From NCBI GenBank assembly GCA_003996215.1, contig QJPP01001803.1:124001-188000 (forward strand): a stretch of DNA of 64,000 nucleotides, written 5' to 3'. This stretch comes from Jaltomata sinuosa (lineage: Eukaryota; Streptophyta; Magnoliopsida; Solanales; Solanaceae). This document shows positions 34,889 through 47,650 of this stretch, piece after piece. Within the stretch, counting starts at the first letter, position 1. Every line of letters starts with the position of its first letter. Made by a program: the position numbers and the translations under genes. Below the pieces are notes generated by a model. It was not told the origin of the DNA, made no database searches, and worked only from the letters and a program-made list of their open reading frames with translations.

Positions 34889-35735
34889 CCTAGGAGCATC
34901 CCTATCTATTTTCTTGTCAAGGTCCAGCACACTGGTAGAAGGGGTAGGTGTGTCACAACTAAAGTAGGGGATTGCGGCCTTAGCACAAAGCTTGCTAATG
35001 AGCACCGAGTAAGGGAATGAATCACCACCCCTACGTGCTTTCCTTTTTATCACCATAACCATAATTTCCCCAAAGTTGACATGTTTTCCCGTCATAATAG
35101 CAGCCACAAAAATGGCTCCATGATGGTTACTTTCTGATCATTCTGTGAGGGTAGGAATCGATTGCAGACAAAGTCATACAAGAGATGGGCTTCTAAGTAT
35201 AGAGTTCGCCTCAATATATCGCCCCCCTTTAGTTGCCAAAATAAGAGTGTTAGGAGCAATAATTGGGGAAGCCTCCTGATATGGCTTTGGTTTAGCAGTC
35301 AACTTAGCCAAGAGTGTAGGTGCAGTATCAATTGTGTTACCTTAATAAATGACATTTATATTCGCTGGAGTGATGCAAATTTTCTTGTCCCGAACAATGA
35401 CTGAATCGAAGTTAGGGAATTTCTCCATATTCCCCATATACTCCTTAGAATTATGCATGGCTTGATATGCAGTGAAGAATTCCGAACAACCTCCTCAAAG
35501 TACCCTCTCGGTACATCTTGGAATGGGTACCATTGGCGGTTGGCAAACTGTTGGGGGATGTTGGGAGATCATCCCTTACTGCTGCAAACTTTAAGCTCAT
35601 ATACGTGTTGAATGTTCTTTTCTTATCTTGGTCATAGATCCCCTTCATAACCTAAACCCCAAAATGAATCCTTGTTTCATCCGCGACTGATAGGTTTTTT
35701 GGGTTGCGCCCTGTGTTTCTCATGCTAGAAGACAT
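34889..35735 (-). pseudogene. Antisense extra ORF, unit B, 3' truncated
   Basis: ATG at 35735 opens MSSSMRNTGRNPK. The domain core (35107-34868) keeps AAIMTGKHVNFGEIMVMVIK, while frameshifts near 35125-35240 break the upstream part that is open in unit A. Truncated at DRDAPRF by the junction. Confidence 0.75.
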
Positions 35736-37560
35736 AGTTTGTACATGGAGATTGCGAGTACTCAAAGTCAAAGTAAAATATTTTTGTGTTTTTGAAGTAT
35801 TTAAAAGAAGAAAAGCTAAAAGAAGTTAAAACAGAATGCAAAGAAGAAGAAAAACAAAAAAGGTAACTGATGGCTTGTACAAACCTCGTGCGAACCGCAC
35901 CAGGAGAAGTGCGCATCGCATATAGCGTCGCACAAGCTACCAGAACCTATATTTGATTCTTCTTTGGGGTGCGAAGGCTGATGCAATTTGCACCAGCCAT
36001 TGTGCATGTCGTAGATCACTTTGCCCCTCAATCCAGTGAACTGGCATCAATTTTTAATAAGGTGCGAAACCTTGTGCGTTTCGCACATAAAGGTCTACGC
36101 TTCGCATGCGAAAGACACAAGGAAACAAATGGAATTTTTTCAATTCCTTGTCATCTTGTGTGTTAAGTATGTGATTTGTAGAACAATACCTGTGGAATGC
36201 ACTGCTAACAAGCACCACACCAATAATTTAAATAGGGCTAAACATAATACAATCAAAACCACATCATATGGGTACCCAAACTTCTCCAGAATCAATCAAC
36301 ATTTTCAAAACAAAAGAAGAGCTTAAGGATTTCCCTTAAGAAGGACGTTACCCCATCTATCATTGGGAACAACAAACCTTTAATTTCAAACCAGTCATAA
36401 GGCACATTCAACAACAACAATTTTATACCCCCCAACCAAGAACGTTAGCCCAATTATCATATTCAAATAGAGCATGGGCACAATGGTAGTAACAATTTCA
36501 GCTCCAAACATCAATTTCTAACAAAAACCTCATAAAGATGATGATTTTCCATTAGGAATGACATCACCTAATCCATCATAGGGCCAAATCATGCAACAAC
36601 ACAAGTGGGTTACTCTGACTTCACACAAAACATATATATTTTAAGGCTAACAATTACCACACTCAACATTAATCATGATAACTTCAAGTTCTACCAAGTT
36701 AATCCTAAACAAAATAAACAATGCACCCAAAAATTGGGGACCCAAAATTTTCAGATCCGACCCAAAATCAACATGGCAGATTTAATGAGAATGCTTCATA
36801 ATATGAGTTTCCAATAAACATAAAAATATGTATTGAACATCGGGGAACTTATCACAAGTGAAGATTAGAACTCAGAGGCACAAATTGAAGCTTTTTGAAC
36901 TGCTACAATGGAGACCCACTTTTGACCTTAGACGTGACGGTGGCGACAGGGCGGTGAATGGCGATGGAGTGATTTGGGTGAGAAAGAGAAAGATTTTAGT
37001 GGAAGTTTGAGGTATTTTGGGGGATTTGTGAGGGAGTTTATGAGGATTTTGTGGAAGAATATGGAAAAGAAGAAAAGGGTGGCAGTTTTAATAGAAGAGA
37101 AAAAAGAAGAAAAGTCACCGAGTCAGTATCTGGGTTGGGTCGGTGAACGAGTAGGTCAAAAAAAATTTAAAACTTACCTTGGTGCACTACGATGTGAGAT
37201 TTACACAAGCCCTTATGCAGCTCGCACATCACCTCACACCAGCCAAAGTTTGCCCAAACTTTGCCCAGCTTTCTGCATTGCTGTGCAGTAGAGGTTCGAT
37301 GAGCACAATGGCTTGTGAGAAATGCACAGCCTAGCTCACGTCACCTCCGACTTTATAATTTTTATCTAGTTTTCTAGTTTTGGGGGCGTTGGCTCGTGCG
37401 ATGCGCACAACTGCATGTGCAAACTGCACGGCCTTCCGCACATCCCATTTTCTCTTCTTTTTCCACTTGGTCATATTTCCTTACCATGCATTCCTATAAA
37501 AATACAAAAAACTACAAAAGGTATCAATAATAAAGTAAAACACTTGGGTTTCCTCCTAAG
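35736..37560 (-). repeat. Antisense N-family spacer, block 1, unit B
   Basis: It holds GTGCG-AAC-CGCAC (35888-35900), GTGCG-TTT-CGCAC (36074-36086), GTGCG-ATG-CGCAC (37396-37408) and hairpin 37543-37560. The AAC palindrome is perfect here and decayed in unit A (GTGCGAACTGCAC), consistent with C-to-T change at a CG. Confidence 0.6.
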
Positions 37561-37599
37561 AAGTTCTTGATTTTACGTTGCGACTCGATGATAGTACCT

Positions 37600-38597
37600 C
37601 ATTCCTCAATCATTGTCAGATAGCATGCCAATCCGATTAGCGTAGCCCCATCCCAAGCAAGGGAATTGCTCTATCAATATCTTTATAGCATTGTCTAGTT
37701 GCCCAGGTGGCAACATTATAGGCTCGGGTACCTTTTCCGTTTCATTCTCACCAAGGGCATCTACCAACTTGCCCTCAACATTGATAACAAAAACTACTCA
37801 AAAATTTATCTGGTGGCATTATGGGTTGGCATAAGTTGATGGTCACCTTCTCGCTTCCTAGTCCAAACTTGAATTCTATGAGCTTAACATCAATTAAGGC
37901 TCTCCCCATAGCCAACAATGGTCACCCTAATATGATGGGCACCTCTATATCCACCTCACAATCTAAGATCACAAAATCAGCGGGTAGGATGAGTTTTTCA
38001 ACCTTGATGAATACGTCAAATAGAATCCCAACCGGACATTTGATGGACCTATCATCCATGAGAAATTGCATAGGTGTAGGCTTGGGAGTGCCCAAGCCTA
38101 ACATATTGAATATCACTAGGGGCATCATGTTGATACTTGCCCCTAAGTCACTCAAAGCCTTCTGGAACACAAACAGTCAGATAGTGCAAGGAATGGTAAA
38201 TGCACCTGGGTCTTCCCATTTTGTAGCAATATTAGTTATCATCACATCACTATAGTTGTGTGATATCTCAATGGTGCCCACGTCAACAACACGCTTCTTT
38301 TTGAGAAGTTCCTTCATGAATTTTGCGTACCTAGGAATTTGCATTAAAGCCTAGACCTAAGGGATATTAATAGAATGTTTGCTAAATATGTCAGCAAACT
38401 TTTTGAATTGGTTGTCCTCCTTCTTTTTGGCCAATCTTTGGGGGTATGGAGGAGGCCCCTTAGGTAGTGTGGTCGGGATGATTACAAAATTAGGAGCGTC
38501 CTCTATAATATCTATGTCCACTTGAGAAGGAACATCAACCTCCTTCTCCTCTTCACACGCATCATCATTCACAAGAACATTTGGGTGCAAATGTTAA
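37600..38597 (-). pseudogene. Antisense gag C-terminus and protease, block 1, unit B
   Basis: 38590-38357 encodes the acidic linker (DACEEEKEVDVPSQVDIDI) and 38170-37922 the protease loop SDLGASINMMPL with DLGAS intact, ending FVILDCEVDIEVPIILG. A frame break lies between the two pieces. Confidence 0.75.
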
Positions 38598-40215
38598 TGC
38601 AATTCGCACCAGTCATTATGCGCATCGCATAACACTTTGCCTCTCAATCCAGTGAACTGGAATAAATTCTCAACAAGGTGCAAAACCTTATGTGTTTCGC
38701 ATGTAAAGGTTTGCGCTTCACATGCAAAACGCACAAGGAAACAAATGGATTTTTTTTATTTCATTGTCATCATGTGTGTTAAGTATGTGATTTGCAGAAC
38801 AATACCTGTGGAATGTATTGGAAACAAGCACCACACCAATAATTTCAACAGGGCTAAACATAATATGACCAAAATCACATCATCTGGGTATTCAGACATC
38901 TTTAGAATCTATCAATACATTCAAAACAAAAGAAGAGCTTAATGTTTTTCCTTAAGAAGTACATTACCCCGTCTATCATTGGGAACATCAAGCCTTTAAT
39001 TTTAAACCAGTCATAGGGCACATTAAACAACAACAATTTCATACCCCCAACCAAGAACATTAGCCCAACTATCATATTCAAATAGAGCATGGGAACAATG
39101 GTAGTAACAATTTCATCCCCAAACATCAATTTCTAACAAAAAGCTCATGAAAATGACCATTTGCCCTTAAGAATGATGTCACCCAATCTATCATAGGGCC
39201 AAATCATGCACTAACACAAGTGAGTTACTCCGACTTAACACAAAACAAATATTTTTAAGGCTAACAATTACCACACTCAACATGAATCATCATAACTTCA
39301 AGTTCTACCAAGTTAATCCTAAGCAAAATCAACAATATAACCCAAAATTGGGGACCTAAATTATTCGAATTTCACCCAAAATCAACGTTGCAGATTTAAT
39401 GAGCATGCTTCACAATATGAGTTCTCCGTAAACATAAAAACACATATTTAACATCGAGGAACTTACCACAAGTAAAGATCAGAAGTAGGAGGCAAAAATT
39501 AATGCTTTTTGAAGTGCTATAATAGAGACCCACTATTGTCCAGAGACGTGACGGCGATGACAGGATGGTGAATGGAGACACAGTGATTTGGGTGAAAGAG
39601 AAAGATTTTGGTGGAAGTTTAAGGGATTTTGGTTGATTTGTGAGGTAGTTATGGAATATTTTATGGGAGAATATCGAAAAGATGAATAAGGTGGCAGTTT
39701 TGATAGAAGAGAAAGAAGAAGAAAAGTCACTAGGTCAGTCTCCTGGTCGGGTCGGTCAACGGGTAGGTCAAACAAAATTTAAAACTTACCTTGGTGCACC
39801 ACGATGTGCGATTCACACAAGACCTTGTGCAGCTCGCACATAGCCTCGCACCTGCCGAAATGTTGCCCAAACATTGCCCAGCTTTCTACTTTGGTGTGCG
39901 GTGGAGGTGCGATGCACACAATGTCTTGTGCAAAATTCACAGCCCAGTGCATGTCATCTCCAACTTTACAATTTTTCTCTAGTTTTATGTTTTGGGGGCA
40001 TTGGCATGTGCGATGCGCACAACTGCATGTGCGAACTGCATGGCCTTCTGCACGTCCCCTTTTTATCTTCTTTTTCCACTTGGTTATTTTTCCTCATCAT
40101 GCATTCTTATAAAAATACCAAAAACTACAAAAGGTAACAACAATAAAGTAAAATACTTGGGTTTCTTCCCAAGAAGCACTTGATTTTACATCACGGCTAA
40201 ATGATAGTACCTCAT
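38598..40215 (-). repeat. Antisense N-family spacer, block 2, unit B
   Basis: It holds GTGCG-ATG-CGCAC (40008-40020), hairpin 40156-40173 (perfect stem, loop AAGAAA in the antisense reading) and two GATAGATT modules (about 38945-38985 and 39150-39205). No accepted ORF. Confidence 0.6.
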
Positions 40216-40712
40216 TTCGGTATACCTCTCTGCGAGTAGAGTGAATAAACATAAATCTTTTTGAATATCATGAATATCCTTTTTTTTGGGGGGGGGGGGG
40301 AGCAGAGCAGTCAAAGAATGAACCAAACCAAATAATTATTCTAGAATGGCTATTCCTCACAATTTCTCCTTGTGATGCAGCGGAACCATGGCAATTAGGA
40401 TGTCAAGACGCAACAACACCTATAATGCAATGAATAATTTTGATTGAATCCCTTGGAACTTGAAACGGAATCTTAGTCTACAGGAATTAAGACTGGTTTG
40501 TAGCTTTCCTACCTTATCTTACCATATGTAAATTTGGAGAAACTATACTTTTCGTAACTATACTAATAAGGGGTGGGGAACAAAAGCGCAGAAGTGAAGT
40601 AACGAAAGCAATTTCCTAGGCTTTTGAAATGTGTTTTTAATTCCAACCTTTCATCGAGCACCATTTCTTTTATATAGAAAGTTGTTATGACTCTATTGGA
40701 TCAAGTCAATTT
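40216..40712 (+). other. Mitochondrial cox2-like insert (numt), unit B
   Basis: The counterpart of 24358-24858. The cox2-like frame starts at 40332, with ATA in place of ATG, and reaches the same TGA. The G run before it (40289-40300) is a near-pure homopolymer here. Confidence 0.73.
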
Positions 40713-41690
40713 CTCAATCATTATCGGAGAGCATGCAAATCCGATTGGCATGGGCCCATCCCAATCAAGGGAATTTCTCCATCAACATCTTCATAGCCTT
40801 GTCTAGTTGCCCAAGTGGCAACATTATAGGCTCAGGTACTTTTTCCATTTCATTCTCACTAAGGGCATCTACCAACTTTCCCTCAACATTAATCATAGAA
40901 ACTACTCAAAATTCATCCAGTGGCATTCTGGGTTGGCATACATTGAAGGTCACCTCCTCGCTTCTCAGTCGGAACTTGAGTTCTCCGAGCTGAAAATCAA
41001 CTAAGGATCTCCCTGTAGTGAACAATTGTTGCCCTAATATGATGGGCAACTCAATATCAAGCTCACAAACTAAGATCACAAAATCAGCCAGTAGGATGAG
41101 CTTGTCAATCTTGACCAATACATCAAATAGAATCCCTACCGGATGTGTGATAGATCTATCAGCCATGAGCAATCGCAAATGTGCATGATTAGGAGTGCCC
41201 AAGCCTAACTTATTGAATATCACAAGGGGCATCAAGTTGATACATGCCCCTAAGTCACACAAAGCTTTCCGGAACTCAAATAGTCTGATAGTGAAAGGAA
41301 TGGTAAATGCACCCGGGTCTTCCCATTTTATAGCAATATTAATTATCATCAAAGCACTACAGCTGTGTGATATCTCAACAGTGCCCTCGTCAACAACACA
41401 CTTCTTTTTTAAAAACTCCTTCATGAATTTTGCGTACCCGGGCATTTGCTTTAAAGCCTCGACCAAAGGGACATTAATAGAAAGTTTGCTAAACATATCA
41501 ACAAACATTTTGAATTGGTTCTCCTCCTTTTTTTTTGGACAATCTTTGTGGGTATGGAGCAGGCCCCTTAGGTAGTGTGGTCAGCATGCTTGGAACACTC
41601 CTTAATATCTACGTCCACTTGAGAAGGAACATCAACCTCCTTCTCCTCTTCACAAGCATCATCATTCATGAGAATATTTTTGGTGCCAAG
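40713..41690 (-). pseudogene. Antisense gag C-terminus and protease, block 2, unit B
   Basis: The open frame 41508-40906 (200 aa) is the longest protease frame of the N family in the window. It covers LSINVPLVEALKQMPGYAKF, CDLGACINLMPL, the domain end and LGELKFRLRSEEVTFNV. A substitution changes LDCEL to LVCEL in the usually conserved end motif. Confidence 0.8.
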
Positions 41691-42428
41691 GCTGATGCGT
41701 TTTAAACTAGACATTGTGTGCATCGCACAACACTTAACCCCTCATTCCAGTGAAGTGGCATCAATTCTCAACAAGGTGTGAAACCTTGTGCGTTTCGCAC
41801 GTAAAGGTCTGCACTTCGCATGCAAAGTGTACAAGGAAACAAATGGAATATTTTTAATTCCTAGTCATCTGTGTGTTAAGTATGTGATTCGCAAAACAAT
41901 ACCTGATGAATACACTGGCAATAAGCACCACACTAATAATTTCAACAGGGCTAAACATATTACGACCAAAACCACATCATCAGGGTACTCAGACTTCTCT
42001 GAAATCTATCAACACATTCAAAATAAAAAGAGAGCTTAATGATTTCCCTTAAGAAGGGAACAATAAACAACAAAAATTTCATACCCCCAACCAAGAACAT
42101 TCGACCACCTATCATATTTTAATAAAGCATGGGCATAAAGGTAGTAACACTTTCAGCCCCAAACATTAATTTCTAACAAAAACCGCATGAAGATGATGAT
42201 TTGCCATTAAGAATGACATCACCCTATCTATCATAGGGTCAAATCATGCACTAACATAAATAGGTTACTCAGTCTTCACACAAAACATAGATTTTTAAGG
42301 CTAAAAATTACCACACTCAATATGATTCAACATCATTTCAAGTTCTACCAAGTTAATCATAGGTAAAATAAATAATATAACCCAAGAGTCCTCAGCTCAA
42401 GAGTCCTATGGATCTTTAATCCTTAGAA
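41691..42428 (-). repeat. Antisense N-family spacer, block 3, unit B
   Basis: It parallels 25851-26574, with GTGCG-TTT-CGCAC at 41788-41800 and a stem-loop near 42198-42247. It ends three bases before the truncated LTR of element C. Confidence 0.55.
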
Positions 42429-42431
42429 AAA

Positions 42432-43254
42432 TTGATTAATTGAAGTGTTCTTGATATTGTCCTTCAAGATTCTAGATTTCTATATTCTCAAGTGTAAGTA
42501 TCTATTGATGATTGCTCAAGCAAATATTAATTGTGTACTTATGAACATGAGCAGCTAAATCCACAACTAGGGTTGTGGGAACCATGAAGGATTAACAAAC
42601 TAGGCAAAGTACTTGGGTACTCTAGGGCGGTGTTTATGCATGTATTGTTCTTCCCTTCACTTTGATTGATTTTTAACGGTGCACAACGTTAGAACTCGCC
42701 TTATCCTTACTTGCCAGACCAAGGAGGTAACAGATGGGAAAAGGGTTGTTTAACAACGGAGATTTGAGGCTACCAACCCTTATCTAATAACTTGACCTTG
42801 TCCAGGAATAGCTAATCTGGGATCCAAGGTAAGGGTTAGTAGAGCATACACCCACGGTCGGACCAAGGCGTGTGTTGAAATTCACTTAGTTGTGGACCAA
42901 GGAATTAGGTGAACCTAACTTACCGATTCTGCATGCTAAGCACCAAACTAGTTTACTAAGTACAATGCCTTACTAAGTTATGATCTCATGGGAAACACTA
43001 CCCTAGTCTTCTCATCCATTGATTACAACTCTTGAAATAAACACCTGTTACTTGTTCACATTCAAATTATAATCATTACTTGTTACTTTAAAATCCCCCC
43101 TTTTGAGGGAAATAAACGGCTAAGAGAATGAGTAAACACTAATCTACCATAGTCCTACCATATTCCCTGTGGGATCGACCCCAACCTTTAGTTGGGTTCT
43201 ATATTTGAATAGTGACCTCTTACGCTTCGTTTAGAGGTGTAATTTGGGCGCATC
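42432..43254 (+). repeat. Element C 5' LTR, 5' truncated
   Basis: It matches 55795-56619 of the 3' LTR and ends GGGCGCATCA. About 750 bp of the LTR start, including the U3 CG-rich cluster and TATA box, is missing. The break is at TTGATTAATTG (42432), directly after unit B. Confidence 0.88.
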
Positions 43255-43260
43255 AAATTT

Positions 43261-43277
43261 TGGTGCCGTTGCCAGGG
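43261..43277 (+). other. Element C primer binding site, tRNA-Asp type
   Basis: TGGTGCCGTTGCCAGGG differs at two positions from the complement of the plant tRNA-Asp 3' end and lies six bases after the LTR end. Confidence 0.87.
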
Positions 43278-43387
43278 AATACAGTTAAGGATTAAGAGAG
43301 ACTGTGTTTATCTCAGTATTAGTCCTTATTTCTTGATTTTACTTTTTCTGTTGTTTTTGTTTTGTTACGCACGTTGCGCACTTGTGC

Positions 43388-45300
43388 ATGCCCAGTATAA
43401 GGAGTCAAGGCAATCCCTTGATCTCATTCGATCCTGAACTCCCCAGAACTATGAGAAACATGTATAAAGAGGGAGAATAGGAGACACCAGGGTAGATCAC
43501 TTCTTGACTAATAGCAGAAGAGGAGCAGAGGAAAAAGGATGATGCAGCACGCCAAAATGAAGGTGAAGAAGCCCTTGCTGCTGAAGATGCTCAAATCTAA
43601 AAAAATCTTGCAGCTAAAAATGCTGCAGCTGAGCTAGCGAGGAAAGGAAGATAACAGGCCATCCAAGATGAGGCAACAACTAGACGTCTACCACATAATA
43701 GGGGATGACCGATGCAACAGCCAAGGCATATCCCTCGATATTTTGATGATCAGGACGATGATGATGAAGAGGGATTTGGCACTACTGGACCCATAGTGCT
43801 GCCACCACTGGCTGATAGGATGAAGTTCGATATCACCAGTGCCATGATCCAGCTGCTGAACCTGAAAGGACCTTATTCAGGAAAGCCCACGAAAGATGCA
43901 ATTCTACATGTGCAAAATTTTGTGGGATTAGCAAATCATACAATATGCCACGAGTGGGGCAAGAGGCTATCAGACTAAGGCTATTTCCATTTTCATTGAC
44001 TTGTGAGGCGGCTGCATGGCTCTCAGAACTGCATGATAATTCTATATATACATGGCATGAGCTAAAGAATCAGTTTCTAGAGCGGTTCGTTCCTCCATCG
44101 AGGATGTTGCAGTTGAAATAGAAGACATACAATTTCAGGCAGCTACCTTTAGAAGCATTGTATGAGTCTTGGCTAAGGTTTAAGAAGAAGCTGAAACAAG
44201 TTCCGAGACACGGAAATCCTTTAAGGCATCTGATGGAGATCGTCTATAAAGCACTGAACGCCAACACTAAAGTGGTAGCTGACACTGTAACTGGGGGAGC
44301 ATTCATGGAGAATACATATTATGAGGCTGCGGAGATGCTAGACAGAGTTGTGAAGACTAACCAAGCATGGCACAATAAAGAGGTTGAGACTCGAGCAGGT
44401 ACATATGTAGTTGGAAACACCATGTATGACAATGAATTCCATGAACTCAAATAGGAAGTTGCTGATATGAGCACGAGTGTGGGGTTGATTGCAAATAAAA
44501 TCCTAAGCGAGGGATTGGAAAAGGTTAAAGCCATCGGTTCTAAAGGTAAAGCACCAAGGCCAGATGAGTACTCATCCGAAGAGGAGATTCGTTATCTGAA
44601 TAATCAAGGGCGAGTTTCTAAGACTGTGGCCAAGGAAATCAAGGTTAGAATAGAGACAGAGATGACTACTACAATCGGTCCAATTACAGAAATAGAGACA
44701 GAGATGGTGACTAGCAGAAGAAGGATGGATATAAGAATGATATGAGTGGTCTCTATGTCTCTCCAGGAAATCATGATGAAAAACCTCCACAACCTAGCAT
44801 GAGAGAGTTGATCAACAAGGTGTTCCAAAAGGGTGAATTCATGGATGCAAGTATGAAGGAGATAAAAGCTGAACTTTCAGGTATCAATCAAAAGGTGGAG
44901 TCTCACCCTGTCTTCATAAAGAAGCTTGAGACACAGATGCACCAGCTGTCAACAAGAATGAATTCGCGCCAAAAGGTTACTCTCCCAAGTGACACCATTC
45001 AGAACCCAAAAAATGATCGACAGGTTATGCTAGTGACTACTTGGAGCAGAAAGCAGACTGTTGATCCTCCTATGCCTATAGTTGTTGATGAGCTAGCCGA
45101 AGCTGAGAAGGATAATGCTGAGATTGTAGCCGATTCTAAGAGACAACCTTCTGAGATGAATGTGAAGAGCAAAGATGTTACACCGATACTGAAATCCATG
45201 CCAATGCCTCCTCCACCATATACCCAGAGGTTGAAGAAAAATGTTGAGGATGGCAAATTTCACAAGTTCATCTCCATGCTGAAGCAACTATCAGTCAATA
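43388..45300 (+). pseudogene. Element C gag, broken
   Basis: ATG at 43388 opens MPSIRSQGNPLISFDPELPR, stopping at about 43480. An Ala/Glu-rich stretch follows, then 43712-43978 (acidic DDQDDDDEEGF, then NLKGPYSGKPTKDAILHVQN), a frame break, the capsid core (FLERFVPPSRMLQLK; LRFKKKLKQVPRHG at 44158-44454), and 44742-45300 with LETQMHQLSTRMNSRQKVTL, the Athila/Tat gag end. At least four stops or frame changes are present. The order matches the N-family gag, supporting a shared lineage. Confidence 0.87.
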
Positions 45301-46072
45301 TCCTTTTGGTCAAAGCATTGGAGCAGATGCCTGGTTATGCTAAATTCATGAAGGATCTGATGACTAGGAAGATGATGGTTAGCTTTGAGCCAGCCAATAA
45401 TTTGCACTACTGCAGTGTAATAGCATCTCGTTCTATGGTACAAAAAAGGAATATACTGGAGCGTTCACCATTCCCTGCACGATTGGAGCCTTATACTTCG
45501 CCAAAGCTTTATGTGATCTAGGAGCTAGCATAAATCTGATGCCGCTAGCAGTATATAATTAGCTGGGCTTAGGAGCCCCCACTCAAACTATAATGCGGTT
45601 ACTTATGGCAGATTGTATGGTGAAGAGGCCTGTGGGAATTCTTTATGATGTATTGGTTAAGGTTGACACATTTATCTTTCTCGCAGACTTTGTGATTCTA
45701 GACTGTGAGGTTGACTTCGAGGTGCCCGTTATCTTGGGGCGACCATTCTTGGCCACTTGATGCGCTTTAGTTGACTTAGAAATAGGTCAAATGAAATTCA
45801 GGCTGAATGATGAGGAGGTGACTTTCAATGTATGAAAATCTATGAAGTATCATGATGATATGCGAGTGGTGTCGGTCATTGATGTAGTTGATGAGGCCCA
45901 ACTGGTCATACCTATTGATGAGAGACTTTGTGTCGAAGCCCTTGTAGCTGTGATAATGAACTATGAAGGCGACGACATCGCAGAGTACGATGAAATGGTA
46001 GTAGCACTCACAGGTTTGGGATTTTACAGTTATGCACCAAAGAAACTGGACTTATACTTGAAGAATAGGTAG
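45301..46072 (+). pseudogene. Element C retropepsin-like protease and linker, broken
   Basis: The upstream frame ends at 45521. After a frameshift the loop CDLGASINLMPLAVY (DLGAS at 45515-45529) is intact, followed by a TAG where Gln or Lys is expected, then FVILDCEVDFEVPVILGRPFLAT and another stop near 45760. 45842-46072 is an open linker (MRVVSVIDVVDEAQLV). Protease would cut Gag-Pol into its parts. Confidence 0.85.
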
Positions 46073-46990
46073 ACACCACCTGCCCACCCATCTATTAAAG
46101 AGCCCCTAGTTTGTGAGCTCAAAGCGCTGCCAGCTTATCTTCGGTACGTATTCTTAGGAGCTAATGAGACTTTGCCAATAATCATTGCTGCAGATCTAGG
46201 TGAAGGGCAAGTTGAAGCTCTGGTTTCTATACTGCGGAAGTTTATGAGAGCCATTGGGTGGACCATCGCAGACATCATCGGGATTCTGCCTAGAATCTGC
46301 ACATAAAAAATTCAGATCGAGCTTGATTGTATTCCATTTATTGAGCACCAGTGGAGGTTGAATCAGCCTATGCAAGAAGTCATCAAGAAAAAGATCATCA
46401 AGTGGCTGGATGCAGGTGTGGTTTATCTAATTTCTGAAAGCGAGTGGGTAAGCCCAGTTCATTGTGTGCCAAAGAAGGGAGGAATTACTGTGGTCCCTAA
46501 TGCAAAGAATGAGCTGATTCCGATGAGGCCAGTCACAGGATGGTGCATATGCATGGACTATAGAAAACTGAATGCTTGGACTGAGAAGGATCATTTTCCG
46601 ATGCCATTCATGAATCAAATATTAGACCATCTTGCTGGTAGAGAATCGTATTGTTTTCTTGATGGTTATTCGAGATACAATCAAATCTCTATTGCTCCCG
46701 AAGACCAAGAGAAAACCACTTTCACTTGTCCGTATGGGATGTTTGCTTTCAAGAGGATGCCTGTGTAATGCCCCAGCTGTATTTCAGCAGTGTATGATGT
46801 CCATTTTCTCAGACATGGTGGAGGACACTATAGAGGTATTTATGGATTACTTTTCAGTGGTAGGTGATTCCTTTGAAGATTGTCTAGATCATCTGAGTTG
46901 TGTATTGAAATGATGTGAAGAGTGCAACCTAGTGCTGAATTGGGAAAAGTGTCACTTCATGGTCAAAGAAGGCATAGTTCTTGGTCACTG
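46073..46990 (+). pseudogene. Element C reverse transcriptase, catalytic box mutated
   Basis: 46358-46768 carries EWVSPVHCVPKKGGITVV, RMCIDYRKLN-type sequence (here CICMDYRKLN) and CFLDGYSRYNQISIAPEDQ, then MFAFKRMPV and a stop. A frameshift leads to NAPAVFQQCMMSIFSDM and FMDYFSVVG at 46839-46860, where the family has FMDD: the second catalytic Asp is Tyr (codon 46848-46850). A TGA after LSCVLK and a TAG at about 47010 follow. This copy could not polymerise DNA even if the frame were open. Confidence 0.92.
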
Positions 46991-47650
46991 GATTTCAAAA
47001 AAGGGTATATAGGTTGATAGAGCGAAGATTGAGGTGATCGAAAAATTACCTCCACCAGTTTCTGTGAAGGGTATTCAGAGCTTCTTGGGGCATGCTAGTT
47101 TTTATAGGAGGTTTATGAAGGACTTCCCCAAAATTGCTAATCTATTGTGCAAGTTGTTGGAGAAAGAGGTAAAGTTTGTGTTTGATGATGCATGTCTGAA
47201 GGCATTCGAGTGCCTTAAAGAAAAGTTGGTCTCAGCTCCTATCATTATTTCTCCTGATTGGTCGCAACCTTTTGAGGTTATATGTGATGCTAGTGGAGTG
47301 GGGCTAGGAGCACTCCTAGGTGAAAGGCATGAAAAGATCCTCCATCCGATATACTATGCTAGCAAAACACTTAACCCGGCTCAGAAGAATTATACTATGA
47401 CTGAATAAGAGCTGCTTGCTGTGGTCTTTGCATTTGAGAAATTCAGATCTTATTTGCTTGGCACAAAGGTGGTGGTGCACACTGACCATGAAGTGCTTCG
47501 TTATCTCATGGCAAAGAAGGACACGAAGCCAAGACTGATTAGATGGGTGTTGCTGCTACAAGAGTTTGACTTTGAAGTCAAAGACCGAAAGGGTACAGAA
47601 AACCAGGTAGCAGATTATTTGTCTAGGCTGGAAGAAGAGGCAATGCTGAA
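46991..47650 (+). pseudogene. Element C RNase H, one stop
   Basis: 47034-47408 covers the RT connection (FLGHASFYRRF) and the first RNase H Asp (VICDASGVGLGALLG), ending at TAA after YTMTE where Lys is usual. 47421-47650 continues in the same frame with ELLAVVFAFEKF (Glu), VVVHTDHEVLRYL (Asp) and GTENQVADYLSRL (Asp). All four acidic residues are visible. It degrades genomic RNA during DNA synthesis. Confidence 0.9.

Larger units (their letters stand above)
26920..42428 (+). repeat. Direct duplication, unit B (about 15.5 kb)
   Basis: Second copy of 11029-26574 with scattered substitutions and small indels: for example a deletion of roughly 30 bases in the protease end near 27883 and one of about 45 bases near 32684. 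The left edge falls inside gag and the right edge abuts the truncated LTR of element C. Confidence 0.9.
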
